Shown piece after piece: positions 1-6,843 of a stretch of DNA of 15,646 nt. The DNA is from Clostridiales bacterium. Its GTDB lineage: Bacteria; Bacillota; Clostridia; Oscillospirales; Acutalibacteraceae. The translations under genes and the position numbers were made by a program. Below the pieces are notes generated by a model. It saw only the letters and a list, made by a program, of their open reading frames with translations, was not told the origin of the DNA and ran no database searches. Where the stretch lies: the NCBI GenBank assembly GCA_019415925.1, contig DXYG01000061.1, positions 1 to 15,646 of the forward strand. The letters run 5' to 3'. Numbering within the stretch: the first letter of the stretch is position 1; each line of letters starts with the position of its first letter.

Positions 1-24
1 TATATCATTCATTTATTTTATTCT

Positions 25-166
25 GTAGGGGCGACCCTGCGTGGTCGCCCGAAACGTTACCTATATATCAACTTAAAATTCGGGCAACCGTTTTATCCAA
101 ACAATCCGATTTTTCCACTCGATTTGCCCGTCGAGGCACTCGACAAATTATGGTTTATCTTACCGG
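25..166. repeat. Structured dispersed repeat, copy A
   Basis: This 142-bp intergenic element is a near relative of the one at 12041-12180. It begins with GTAGGGG and a head hairpin (GGGCGA 29-34 pairs with TCGCCC 45-50; the stem can extend to 8 bp, 29-36 with 43-50). A conserved middle follows (CCCGAAACGTTACC and TTAAAATTCGGG). A second pairing joins CGGGCAA 81-87 to TTGCCCG 124-130. Next is a tight hairpin GTCGAG-GCA-CTCGAC at 130-144. The end is an AAATTATG block. No ORF of interest lies in it. Bases 1-24 and 167-232 hold nothing I can name. The repeat status is seen directly; whether it is mobile, RNA-acting or REP-like is unknown. Confidence 0.8.
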
Positions 167-232
167 AGTTAACAATGGATAAAGTATTATTTCACTTTAT
201 ATTATTTTATCCTATACAATCGCTATAGTCAA

Positions 233-276
233 TAAAAAAAGCAAGAAAAAACGGCTGCCGTTTTCAGCAGCCGAAA
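233..276 (-). terminator. Rho-independent terminator of the M23 gene
   Basis: CGGCTGC (252-258) pairs with GCAGCCG (267-273) around an 8-nt loop. Read on the minus strand, the stem is followed by a T-rich run (TTTTTTCTTGC, 251 downward). It sits 24 nt after the stop codon of the peptidase gene. Confidence 0.85.
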
Positions 277-299
277 GATTTTGTATTTCTAAATTTGTA

Positions 300-1280
300 T
301 TACTTCTCATTGTATTCAAATTGCCTTGTAAATTCCTTGGTTTCACTATTACGCAGAACTGCGCTCTGATGCTGTTCAAGCACGCTTGTAATTGCACTTA
401 CGTCAATCCATATTTCGTTGTCGCTCTCCTTTTGCTTTTCGTTAAAAATAAGCTCAAGTCCTATATGCAGGTGGTTTTCTGTTATTCCGTTTGTGTTTTC
501 GGTGTCGCTGTAGCCTGTTCTTCCGACATAACCGATTACATCTCCTGCCTTTACCGTATCGCCCTCTTTTAAGTTTTCGGCAAACGGTCTGTTTTGCCGC
601 AGATGTGCGTAATACCAGTATCGCTTGCTGTCGTCAGAGCGTATGCCGATTCTCCAGCCGCCGTAGCGGTTCCAGCCCATACATTCAACTTTTCCTGATT
701 CAACTGCAATTACAGGAGTCCCGACTGCCGCCATCATATCGTGACCAAGATGAGGTCTGGTGTAGCCGTAGGTTCGTAAAGCTCCGAAATCATCGTAGCA
801 GGAGTAGGGAAAGGTCTTTGCAATCGGAGAAAACCAGCGTATACCGTACTTCTGCTCCATAACCTTATTACCGCTGTCGTCCTCACGTTCTTCCTCATAA
901 GCGCCCACCATTCCGTTCAGTGCCGCACTGTACGCCTCTTTATAGTACGAATAGTATTGCATATCCTTTGTAAGACTTTCTTCGCTTTCGCCGTTTGAAA
1001 GCTTTTGGGCAAAGTCGGTCATATCCGAGTACTTATACTTTGAAAAGTCACCGCCGTATTTTGCTCCGAGATAGGCAAGCAGAGTTATGAAATCAAGCTT
1101 GTTCTTCTCGCTCTGAGAAGAAATATCAAGGTCAACAGCCGCCTGCAAAGCTGATTTTGTAACGTTGAATTCAACATATTTTATGTAGTTGCTGTCGGTT
1201 ATGTCACGACCGCCGAAAAGCGTCATAAGTGAAATTGCAATCACCAGAACGCCCATAAACACACACAAAGCTCTTTTCAT
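300..1280 (-). CDS. M23 family metallopeptidase, membrane-anchored or secreted
   Basis: This is a predicted zinc peptidase that cuts peptide cross-links in peptidoglycan outside the membrane. The N-terminus (MKRALCVF then a hydrophobic run to about residue 25) is a signal or anchor segment. Residues about 30-150 form a helical region without a domain I can name, rich in YKYSD/YYSYYKEAY-type aromatics. The LytM/M23 domain covers about 165-305. Counted from the upstream GTG at 1289, it has HLGHD (H180, D184), YYAHL (H229) and HLHIG (H273, H275), so all zinc ligands and catalytic histidines are present and it should be active. Three starts are possible: GTG 1289, ATG 1286 and ATG 1280. I prefer 1280, because GGTGA lies 5 nt upstream and the protein then opens with a classical signal (MKRALC). 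It is monocistronic with its own terminator. Family assignment is firm; the exact bond cut is unknown. Confidence 0.9.
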   Translation of the reverse strand: MKRALCVFMGVLVIAISLMTLFGGRDITDSNYIKYVEFNVTKSALQAAVDLDISSQSEKNKLDFITLLAYLGAKYGGDFSKYKYSDMTDFAQKLSNGESEESLTKDMQYYSYYKEAYSAALNGMVGAYEEEREDDSGNKVMEQKYGIRWFSPIAKTFPYSCYDDFGALRTYGYTRPHLGHDMMAAVGTPVIAVESGKVECMGWNRYGGWRIGIRSDDSKRYWYYAHLRQNRPFAENLKEGDTVKAGDVIGYVGRTGYSDTENTNGITENHLHIGLELIFNEKQKESDNEIWIDVSAITSVLEQHQSAVLRNSETKEFTRQFEYNEK

Positions 1281-1308
1281 ACGCATCACCGAAAAACACT
1301 GTAGTCTG

Positions 1309-1327
1309 TCGGGACAGATTATCCCGA
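1309..1327. promoter_or_regulatory. Inverted repeat upstream of the M23 gene
   Basis: TCGGGA (1309-1314) and TCCCGA (1322-1327) form a 6-bp inverted repeat with a 7-nt spacer, 29 nt upstream of the preferred peptidase start. It could be an operator or a small hairpin in the 5' leader. It has no T-run, so it is not a terminator. The role is inference. Confidence 0.4.
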
Positions 1328-1375
1328 TATGATACTAATATGATTTTCGGAAAGGATTTAGAAGTTTATTATTAA

Positions 1376-1405
1376 GCAAAAAACGGACGGTGTTTGCCGT
1401 CCGTT
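1376..1405 (-). terminator. Rho-independent terminator of the unknown gene 1418-2206
   Basis: ACGGACGG (1383-1390) pairs perfectly with CCGTCCGT (1397-1404) around a 6-nt loop (TGTTTG). On the minus strand it is followed by a run of T (GTTTTTTGC). It starts 13 nt after the stop codon. Confidence 0.88.
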
Positions 1406-1417
1406 CAGTATGAAAAA

Positions 1418-2206
1418 TTAATTTAATAATTTACGTATGTAATCTCTGCCGAGCAGTCTTTTAAGCTCAAAATCTTTTTCAGTTTCGGCAAAAAAGCGGA
1501 GATTGTTTTCAAGCATAGCCTCGGCAAAATGCGTGAGTCTGCCGTAATTTTCAAATAAGCTCTCAAGCTTTTGCTGTTCTGTGTCGTTAAGTTTTTCTTT
1601 AAGTTCTGCAATGTTGCCGTGCTTCATTTTGTCATAAAGCAGAATTTTATATGCGCTTATCAGATTCATAATCAGGGTGCCGCATTGCTCGTCGCCCTTG
1701 TGCTTAAGATAATAATAAGCAAGATTTGTAAAGTCCATATTCGGGAATTCACCGTAAATGTTTGAAAACTCGTTGTTTTTGCCTGCATATTCAATCAGCA
1801 GATTGCAGTTGTAAATCATTCGCTGAGCGTAGTCCTCAACAGAGTTGTAAAAAAACAGCCTGTCATACTCGGATTTTAAAATATCGAGGCATATTTCAAA
1901 AAAACTTTCGTAATTATTCAATCCGCAGTCAACAGGTATGTTCAGACTGTCCGCAATCATTCTGAAAGTGTACAGACAATTTTTACTTCCCGAGATTGTA
2001 TTTTCGTCAACATAGAATTCGGGTAGTACACGGTAAATTATATCAATATCTTCACCTTGCTGATTATGCGTTTCAATCAATTCTACATAGGAAAACAAGC
2101 CGTTTTTGTAACCTGCAAAACAGCCGCCGCACCATTTTATATCCTTGTCTGCAAAAAAGTTTTCAAATGTGCTTCTGAAAGCTTCGGAAACCTGCGTTGG
2201 AATCAT
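1418..2206 (-). CDS. Hypothetical protein, 262 aa, no recognised family
   Basis: I do not recognise this protein. It has no signal peptide and no membrane segment, so it is probably cytosolic. The first third has a WCGGCFAGY segment near residue 25 and an acidic stretch leading to IIYRVLPEFY. The second half (from about residue 110) looks mainly helical, rich in Leu, Tyr and Asn, with YNCNLLIEYAG and LAYYYLKHKG stretches and a charged end (ELKRLLGRDYIRKLLN). The start is ATG 2206: GGGAG lies 9 nt upstream, whereas the in-frame TTG at 2212 would leave only 3 nt. It has a private promoter (TTGACA at 2287-2282) and a private terminator, so it is a single-gene unit that is clearly expressed. Base composition is like its neighbours. 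Confidence 0.8.
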   Translation of the reverse strand: MIPTQVSEAFRSTFENFFADKDIKWCGGCFAGYKNGLFSYVELIETHNQQGEDIDIIYRVLPEFYVDENTISGSKNCLYTFRMIADSLNIPVDCGLNNYESFFEICLDILKSEYDRLFFYNSVEDYAQRMIYNCNLLIEYAGKNNEFSNIYGEFPNMDFTNLAYYYLKHKGDEQCGTLIMNLISAYKILLYDKMKHGNIAELKEKLNDTEQQKLESLFENYGRLTHFAEAMLENNLRFFAETEKDFELKRLLGRDYIRKLLN

Positions 2207-2259
2207 CAGCAAAAACTCCCGTCTGTTTTGTCGGATACTAATAATACTGCTGTTATTCC

Positions 2260-2287
2260 ATTTTAAGGTAAATTGAATTTATGTCAA
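2260..2287 (-). promoter_or_regulatory. Sigma-A promoter of the unknown gene
   Basis: On the minus strand there is a perfect -35 TTGACA (2287-2282), a 16-nt spacer and a -10 TAAAAT (2265-2260). It predicts a start near 2253 and a leader of about 46 nt. Confidence 0.6.
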
Positions 2288-2329
2288 TAGCGTTTGCAAA
2301 AACGACGTGTTTTTTGACAAAAATGATTA

Positions 2330-3034
2330 TTATTCAAACGGGTCGTTGGTGTCACGCTTTTCGGAAATTTCATAGATTTTAAGGTTGTTGTCACCGTCAC
2401 ATACCGCAAGGAAAATATCCTTTTGCTTTTGTCCCTTGATTTTGAGCTGTCGGTTAAGCCAGTCGGTATTGTTGCCGGTGCTTTTGAGGTTTTTCTCAAA
2501 CAACTTGCCGTCAGAGATTACAACGACTTCGGGACGTGTGCGGTTTACTCTTATTTTCATATCAAAAGGAGTGACGGGACTCTTGTTGCTTTTGACAAGC
2601 ACCGATAGCTGACCGTTTTGTTCAAGGTAAGCCGTTTCAATGTCCTCAAGGCAGAAATAGCCCTTGTTTCGCAGCATTGAAAGAAATTCGTTCATATCAA
2701 TTTTTGCCGTCATAAGGTTTTTCTTGTAAATTTTGCCCCTGTCGTAAAGCACAATGGTTTTACCTGTAAATAATCGCCTTAATGCGATTGATTTCTGTGA
2801 AAGGTAGGACAGCAGAATTACTACAGCCGCATAAATTATCAGCGCAATAAGGCAGTCGAAAAATTCATCAAAGCCGTTTGTAGCCATCTCAGCGGCGATT
2901 GAACCGATTGTGATTCCGTTGATGTAGTCAAACAAATTCAGGTTAGCCATCTGCTTGTTGCCGATTAGCTTTGACAATATGAATAAAACAAGCAGTGATA
3001 CAGGTGCGGTAATCAGAGCATGCCAAAAGTCCAT
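2330..3034 (-). CDS. DUF421/YetF family membrane protein
   Basis: This 234-aa protein has three predicted membrane helices at the N-terminus (about residues 6-22, 36-55 and 58-78), followed by a soluble C-terminal domain. The segments GNKQMANLNLFDYINGITIG, LYDRGKIYKKNLM and MNEFLSMLRNKGYFCLEDIE fit the YetF-type (DUF421) pattern as I know it. B. subtilis YetF relatives are linked to spore membranes, but the biochemical role of the family is unclear and I claim none. The start is ATG 3034 with CGGAGG 6 nt upstream. The gene follows pyrD by 68 nt on the same strand, so it may be read from the pyr transcript, or from a weak local promoter (TTGAAT 3083-3078, CATAAT 3059-3054, 18-nt spacer). I see no convincing terminator after it. 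Confidence 0.85.
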   Translation of the reverse strand: MDFWHALITAPVSLLVLFILSKLIGNKQMANLNLFDYINGITIGSIAAEMATNGFDEFFDCLIALIIYAAVVILLSYLSQKSIALRRLFTGKTIVLYDRGKIYKKNLMTAKIDMNEFLSMLRNKGYFCLEDIETAYLEQNGQLSVLVKSNKSPVTPFDMKIRVNRTRPEVVVISDGKLFEKNLKSTGNNTDWLNRQLKIKGQKQKDIFLAVCDGDNNLKIYEISEKRDTNDPFE

Positions 3035-3102
3035 ATAATCCCTCCGAGAGATTATTATGGACTTTTATTCGGTAAATATTCAATGTTTATGTTAATTCCT
3101 TG

Positions 3103-4014
3103 TTACCAAGGCTTGATAGTGCCTGTAAGCTCAGTAACGCTCTTCAAGCCGTTTTCGTCAAGAAAACGGTTGATACTCTCGTTAATCTTAATCGGTGCGT
3201 ACGGGTCGGAAAAGAATACAGTTCCGATTTGCAGAGCAGACGCACCTGCAATCAGCATTTCAACAGCGTCCTGCCACGTTGAAATTCCGCCCATTCCGAT
3301 TATCGGAATTTTAACGGCGCCTGCAACCTGCCACACCATTCTGACTGCAATAGGGAACACCGCAGGACCGCTCATTCCGCCTGTGTTGTTGCGGATAATC
3401 GGACGGCGAGTGTTGATGTCAATTCTCATTCCTGTTAAGGTGTTTATCATTGAAATTGCGTCTGCACCGTTTGCTTCAGCCGACTTTGCGATTGAAACAA
3501 TGTCGGTTACGTTGGGGCTTAATTTAACGATAAGCGGCTTTGTGCAATGTCTGCGAACTGCGTCGGTGATTGCTCCGACGGACTCACAGCTTGTTCCGAA
3601 CTGAACGCCGCCGCTCTTTACGTTGGGGCAGGAAATGTTCAATTCTATCATATCAATGTCGGTGTCGCTGAGCTTTTCAGCCATTTCGCAGTATTCCTCG
3701 GGAGTGTTGCCTGCAATATTTGCAATTACTACAGTGTTCTGCTGTTTAAGCCAAGGCAAGTCCTCTTTGATGAACACGTCAACACCCGGATTTTGCAAAC
3801 CAACTGCGTTGAGCATACCCGACGGAGTTTCTGCAACTCTGGGAACAGGGTTGCCGTCACGACGTTTAAGTGTAATTCCCTTGCACGAAATTCCGCCGAG
3901 CTTTTCAAGCGGATAAAATTCGCCGTATTCACGGCCGAAGCCGAAGGTGCCCGAAGCGGCAATAAGCGGATTGTTAAATTTTACTCCTGCAATTTTTACC
4001 GATAAATCAGCCAT
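3103..4014 (-). CDS. pyrD: Dihydroorotate dehydrogenase class 1B, catalytic subunit
   Basis: It oxidises dihydroorotate to orotate in pyrimidine synthesis, using FMN, and passes electrons through PyrK to NAD. The sequence is full length (303 aa), with a complete TIM-barrel set: AASGTFGFG near residue 20, SCKGIT (K45), NAVGLQNPG (69-77), the catalytic base Cys129 in ELNISCPNV, VKLSPN (K164), INTLTGM (190-196), GMGGIS near 241 and ALQIGT near 260. A Cys base (not Ser) marks class 1, and the adjacent pyrK marks subtype 1B. Its ATG overlaps the pyrK stop in a TAATG junction, with AGAGGAGG inside the end of pyrK, so the two are almost certainly translationally coupled. That suits an alpha2-beta2 complex. 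No other pyr genes are in the window. Confidence 0.97.
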   Translation of the reverse strand: MADLSVKIAGVKFNNPLIAASGTFGFGREYGEFYPLEKLGGISCKGITLKRRDGNPVPRVAETPSGMLNAVGLQNPGVDVFIKEDLPWLKQQNTVVIANIAGNTPEEYCEMAEKLSDTDIDMIELNISCPNVKSGGVQFGTSCESVGAITDAVRRHCTKPLIVKLSPNVTDIVSIAKSAEANGADAISMINTLTGMRIDINTRRPIIRNNTGGMSGPAVFPIAVRMVWQVAGAVKIPIIGMGGISTWQDAVEMLIAGASALQIGTVFFSDPYAPIKINESINRFLDENGLKSVTELTGTIKPW

Positions 4015-4766
4015 TAAAACACAACCTCCTCTGCATTGAATACGGGGCCGTTTTTGCAGACGTGCTGCATAATTTCCTCACCGTTTTTCCTTACCTTTAC
4101 GGCGCACACAAGGCAGGCACCTATTCCGCAGGCCATTCTCTCCTCAAGAGAAATCTGACACGGCTTGTTGTTTTCTTTGCAAACTGCGGCAACAGCTTTC
4201 AGCATAGGGGTGGGGCCGCAGGCGCAAACCTCGTCAAATTCGTTGATTCTTTCCTTTAAAATATCGGTTACAAAGCCGTGAACACCTGCGCTTCCGTCGT
4301 CGGTTGCAAGCACAAGCTCTGCTCCTGCTTTTTTGAAATCGTCCTGCAAAATCACAAGCGACTTGTTGCGAAAGCCTGTTATTACAAGCGGATTTTCGGT
4401 CTGCTTTGCAGTGTAAAGCATTGGCGGAACACCTATTCCTCCGCCGATTAGGCAGTAACGCTTGCCCTTTTCAATTTTAAAGCCGTTGCCGAGAGGAGCA
4501 AGAATGTCAACGTCAGTGCCCTCTTTCATCTCAGACATCAGCCTTGTACCCTCACCCTTGACCTGATACACAAGTCTTAACACTCCGTTTTCGCTGTCGC
4601 ATACCGAAATCGGACGGCGCAGAGTTTTTGACGGCACATAAACGTGGGCAAACTGACCGCATTTTGCAAGCGGTGCAAGCTCCTCGTTTTTTACCCTCAT
4701 ATCAAAAATACCCTCAGCAATTTCTTCATTTGAAATCAGCTGAAACTTCTGAACATCGTACTTCAT
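4014..4766 (-). CDS. pyrK: Dihydroorotate dehydrogenase B, electron transfer subunit
   Basis: This is the FAD and [2Fe-2S] protein that carries electrons from PyrD's FMN to NAD. It is 250 aa, normal for the family. An N-terminal FAD-binding barrel has RRPIS (residues 50-54). The NAD-binding part has LIGGGIGVPPM (107-116) and CACGPTPML (181-189). The C-terminal iron-sulfur cluster ligands are C213, C218, C221 and C237 (CGIGACLVC, then HVC), all present. Start ATG 4766 has AAGGA about 8 nt upstream. The upstream transglutaminase gene ends only 14 nt before it, so all three genes probably share a transcript. I see no PyrR-type attenuator near pyrK; any pyrimidine control would have to act further upstream or by another means. 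Confidence 0.96.
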   Translation of the reverse strand: MKYDVQKFQLISNEEIAEGIFDMRVKNEELAPLAKCGQFAHVYVPSKTLRRPISVCDSENGVLRLVYQVKGEGTRLMSEMKEGTDVDILAPLGNGFKIEKGKRYCLIGGGIGVPPMLYTAKQTENPLVITGFRNKSLVILQDDFKKAGAELVLATDDGSAGVHGFVTDILKERINEFDEVCACGPTPMLKAVAAVCKENNKPCQISLEERMACGIGACLVCAVKVRKNGEEIMQHVCKNGPVFNAEEVVF

Positions 4767-4780
4767 TTTATCATTCCTTC

Positions 4781-6076
4781 TTAATAGTATTCAAGAAAAA
4801 CCGTAATTACATTAACTGCTTCATTGCTGTAAACACGAGCTTCTTCATTAAGAGTTGGAGTATACCAATTGGCAAGGTTTGCGTTGGCAATCCACTCGGC
4901 AAGATAGCCGTTATATATAATTTCATCGGCGGTAGTATTAAAATCAAGACTTTCGTCAATTACAAAGTCAAAATATTTTTCTCCGTCCTTTGCCGCCTGT
5001 GCAAATGCATTTGTAATTTCCTCGCTGTCGTTTATATCATAAACAGTCACACAGCTGTAGCTGTAGTAGTAATACTTAGTTCCCTTGCATTCGGGAGCGA
5101 AAACATTAAAATAGTAATCAGTGTTTTCGTATGCGCTTAACGATATTTCGCTGTAAAGCGGAGAAGTACTGTGCGATTCGGAAAACTCATCGGACGGAAG
5201 ATTAAAATAGTCGTATATAGGAAATTCCGTATCGCCATCGGTATCGTTCCATGTTACGTCAACCTCGTACCACTCGCCGTCAAGCTTGACATTGTTCCAT
5301 GCGTGAGATTCACCGTCGGCAGTTCCCGAAATGTTAATGCAGTCAATTCCAAGCCTGTTGCACAAAAGCTGAAATGCCCTTGAATATCCCTCGCAAACGG
5401 CTTTTTTCTCAACTAATGCACCGTAAGCGTCGTTCTCGTGACCTATAAGTTTTTCGGATTCGGCGGCTTCCTTGTCATAAACGCAGTTGTCAACGAGATA
5501 GTCATTTACGTAAAGCTCCAGCTCATAATCTGTGGCGTTTTTTGGTGCGCCGTCAATGATTTTATCAACCGTTCTATTAAATTTTTCCTTTGCCTTTTTT
5601 AGCCTGTCAGGGTCAGAGTTGTCGGGCTGTACGCTGTAGCTGAGGAACAACGAGGTGCTGTCGTCATTGTCGATATATTCAAAATCGCTTTTCAGCCAGA
5701 AAACCTCGGGGTGGTCATTTTTGTAGGCTTCAACAGCTTCGGTTAACTGCATTTCATTAAGCGGAGCGTTAATAATACAATATCCGACTGAGGCTATTTC
5801 GGCATACTCGTCAATCTTCATATAAAGCTCCTTTAGCTTGTCGGACGAAAGATTATCGTAGCTGTAGCTTGTTTCAACCTTACGTTCGGGCTTAGGCTCT
5901 GTTGAAGATTCCGTAGTTTCCTGAACAGTCTTTGTCGGCTTATTGTCAAGAATACTAAGAATACTGTCCAAACTGAAATTGCAGGAGCAGAGCATTAATG
6001 CCAAAAGCAAAATCGAAACGACTGCCAGAGCGGATTTTATTCTATTTTCGAATTTAACAAATTTATAATTTCTCAT
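4781..6076 (-). CDS. Transglutaminase-like domain lipoprotein
   Basis: This 431-aa surface protein has a basic N-terminus and a hydrophobic helix (about residues 14-31) ending in LMLCSC. C32 is the likely lipidated cysteine, although Cys at -2 is unusual in a lipobox. A Thr/Glu/Pro-rich linker (about 47-68) follows. Then come a helical region and a transglutaminase/protease-like core with a full Cys-His-Asp triad: C228 in AVCEGYSRAF, H258 in SHAWN and D273 in EVDVTWND. This combination is typical of bacterial transglutaminase-like proteins that may be proteases or cross-linking enzymes; the substrate is unknown. The last 120 residues are Tyr-rich and unassigned. The only reasonable ATG (6076) has no clear Shine-Dalgarno, and a promoter lies directly in front of it. 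It heads the run pyrK-pyrD-yetF. Confidence 0.88.
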   Translation of the reverse strand: MRNYKFVKFENRIKSALAVVSILLLALMLCSCNFSLDSILSILDNKPTKTVQETTESSTEPKPERKVETSYSYDNLSSDKLKELYMKIDEYAEIASVGYCIINAPLNEMQLTEAVEAYKNDHPEVFWLKSDFEYIDNDDSTSLFLSYSVQPDNSDPDRLKKAKEKFNRTVDKIIDGAPKNATDYELELYVNDYLVDNCVYDKEAAESEKLIGHENDAYGALVEKKAVCEGYSRAFQLLCNRLGIDCINISGTADGESHAWNNVKLDGEWYEVDVTWNDTDGDTEFPIYDYFNLPSDEFSESHSTSPLYSEISLSAYENTDYYFNVFAPECKGTKYYYYSYSCVTVYDINDSEEITNAFAQAAKDGEKYFDFVIDESLDFNTTADEIIYNGYLAEWIANANLANWYTPTLNEEARVYSNEAVNVITVFLEYY

Positions 6077-6082
6077 AAATCC

Positions 6083-6111
6083 ATTTTACAGTAAATTTTT
6101 TATTCAGTCAA
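6083..6111 (-). promoter_or_regulatory. Promoter candidate for the transglutaminase-pyrK-pyrD run
   Basis: On the minus strand, TTGACT (6111-6106) is followed by a 17-nt spacer and TAAAAT (6088-6083). The predicted transcription start is near 6076, which is the A of the start codon, so the message would be leaderless or nearly so. Confidence 0.5.
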
Positions 6112-6140
6112 TTGCATTTTCAAGATTTTTATGATATATT
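6112..6140 (+). promoter_or_regulatory. Extended -10 promoter for queT
   Basis: TTGCAT (6112-6117), a 17-nt spacer and TATATT (6135-6140), preceded by TGA (6132-6134) as an extended -10. The predicted start is near 6147, giving a leader of about 77 nt that holds the riboswitch candidate. Its -35 directly abuts the -35 of the opposite promoter. Confidence 0.55.
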
Positions 6141-6172
6141 AGTATTCGCACATTTATGTATGAAAAGTGCAA

Positions 6173-6215
6173 GGTCTGTTCGCAAAATCCAGACTCTAAA
6201 AAAATACTACGGAGG
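6173..6215 (+). ncRNA. preQ1-I riboswitch candidate
   Basis: Just before queT lies a small H-type pseudoknot shape. Stem GUCUG (6174-6178) pairs with CAGAC (6190-6194), with an extra G-U pair below. The 11-nt loop UUCGCAAAAUC ends in a C that would sit where preQ1 pairs. An A-rich tail (6195-6209) follows. Then CGGA (6210-6213) can pair with UUCG (6179-6182), closing the pseudoknot across the Shine-Dalgarno GGAGG (6211-6215). Loop UCGCA, A-rich tail and ribosome site in the pseudoknot match preQ1-I, type II. Ligand binding would shut translation. The tail is a few bases longer than in the classic examples. Context (queT) supports it strongly. No covariance search was run. Confidence 0.65.
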
Positions 6216-6223
6216 AATTTAAT

Positions 6224-6760
6224 ATGAAAACAAAATCAACCGTGTACATTGTACAGGCGGCTGTCATAGCCGCACTTTATGCAACGCTGACAATCCTGCA
6301 AAACACCCTGTTGCCCGGTACGGCATCAATGGCTGTTCAGTTCAGAGTGGCTGAGGTGCTCACGATTCTTGCGGTGTTCACTCCTGCGTCAATTCCGGGA
6401 CTAACGATAGGCTGTGTAATAGCAAACATAAGCTCTCTGTCAGTGCTCGGACCGTACGATATGATTTTCGGTTCGCTTGCAAGCCTGCTTGCGGCTGTGC
6501 TTATGTACTTACTGCGCAACAAAAGGTTGTTTAAACTCCCTGTTGCGGCGGCTCTTATGCCTGCGCTGGCTAACGGAATTATCGTAGGCTTTGAGATTGA
6601 ATTTTTCTTTGTTGAGGGCGGCTTCCACTTCGGCGATTTCCTTTTGCAGGGCGGATGTGTGGCTCTCGGCGAGCTTGGAGTGCTGATTGTGCTCGGACTT
6701 CCGCTTGCAAGGCTGATTGAAAAGCAGGGCTTTGATAAAAAGCTTCTCACAATAAAGTAA
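6224..6760 (+). CDS. queT: QueT family queuosine-precursor ECF transporter S component
   Basis: This integral membrane substrate-binding subunit is predicted to import preQ1 or preQ0-type precursors of the tRNA base queuosine, working with a shared ECF energy module (EcfA/A'/T) encoded elsewhere. It is 178 aa with about five to six hydrophobic helices (near residues 8-28, 43-72, 78-97, 105-125 and 138-160). The QFRVAEVLTIL segment (39-49) and the glycine-rich GEIEFF/GGFHFGDFLLQGG region fit the QueT family as I know it. The start is ATG 6224, with GGAGG 8 nt upstream. It has a single-gene transcript with its own promoter, riboswitch candidate and terminator. Specificity (preQ1 versus preQ0) cannot be read from sequence. 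Confidence 0.9.
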   Translation: MKTKSTVYIVQAAVIAALYATLTILQNTLLPGTASMAVQFRVAEVLTILAVFTPASIPGLTIGCVIANISSLSVLGPYDMIFGSLASLLAAVLMYLLRNKRLFKLPVAAALMPALANGIIVGFEIEFFFVEGGFHFGDFLLQGGCVALGELGVLIVLGLPLARLIEKQGFDKKLLTIK

Positions 6761-6790
6761 CGGTTATTTAAAACTATATAGATTTTGCAA

Positions 6791-6828
6791 TAAAAACCAC
6801 CTGTCATAATCGGCAGGTGGTTTTATTT
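6791..6828. terminator. Bidirectional terminator between queT and the GH13 gene
   Basis: CCACCTGTC (6797-6805) pairs with GGCAGGTGG (6812-6820), with one wobble pair. The stem is flanked by AAAAA on the left (6792-6796) and TTTTATTT on the right (6821-6828), so it has a T-run when read from either strand. It serves the two convergent genes. Confidence 0.9.
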
Positions 6829-6843
6829 AGAATACTCAGTTTT

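Noticed and set aside
25..144. CRISPR-like array suggested by short palindromes
   Set aside because: The copies are single, far apart and not separated by equal spacers; no cas genes are present.
167..232. Plus-strand promoter (TTTCAC and TATACA)
   Set aside because: It would point into the end of the peptidase gene in antisense with no gene behind it; the AT-rich sequence explains the match.
2288..2329. Terminator after the YetF-like gene
   Set aside because: Only a weak A/T stem (AAAAAC with GTTTTT) around GACGT is seen, so I did not call it.
3020..3604. Long plus-strand frame of 194 codons opposite pyrD
   Set aside because: pyrD has complete motifs on the other strand. This frame mirrors its codon structure and resembles no protein family.
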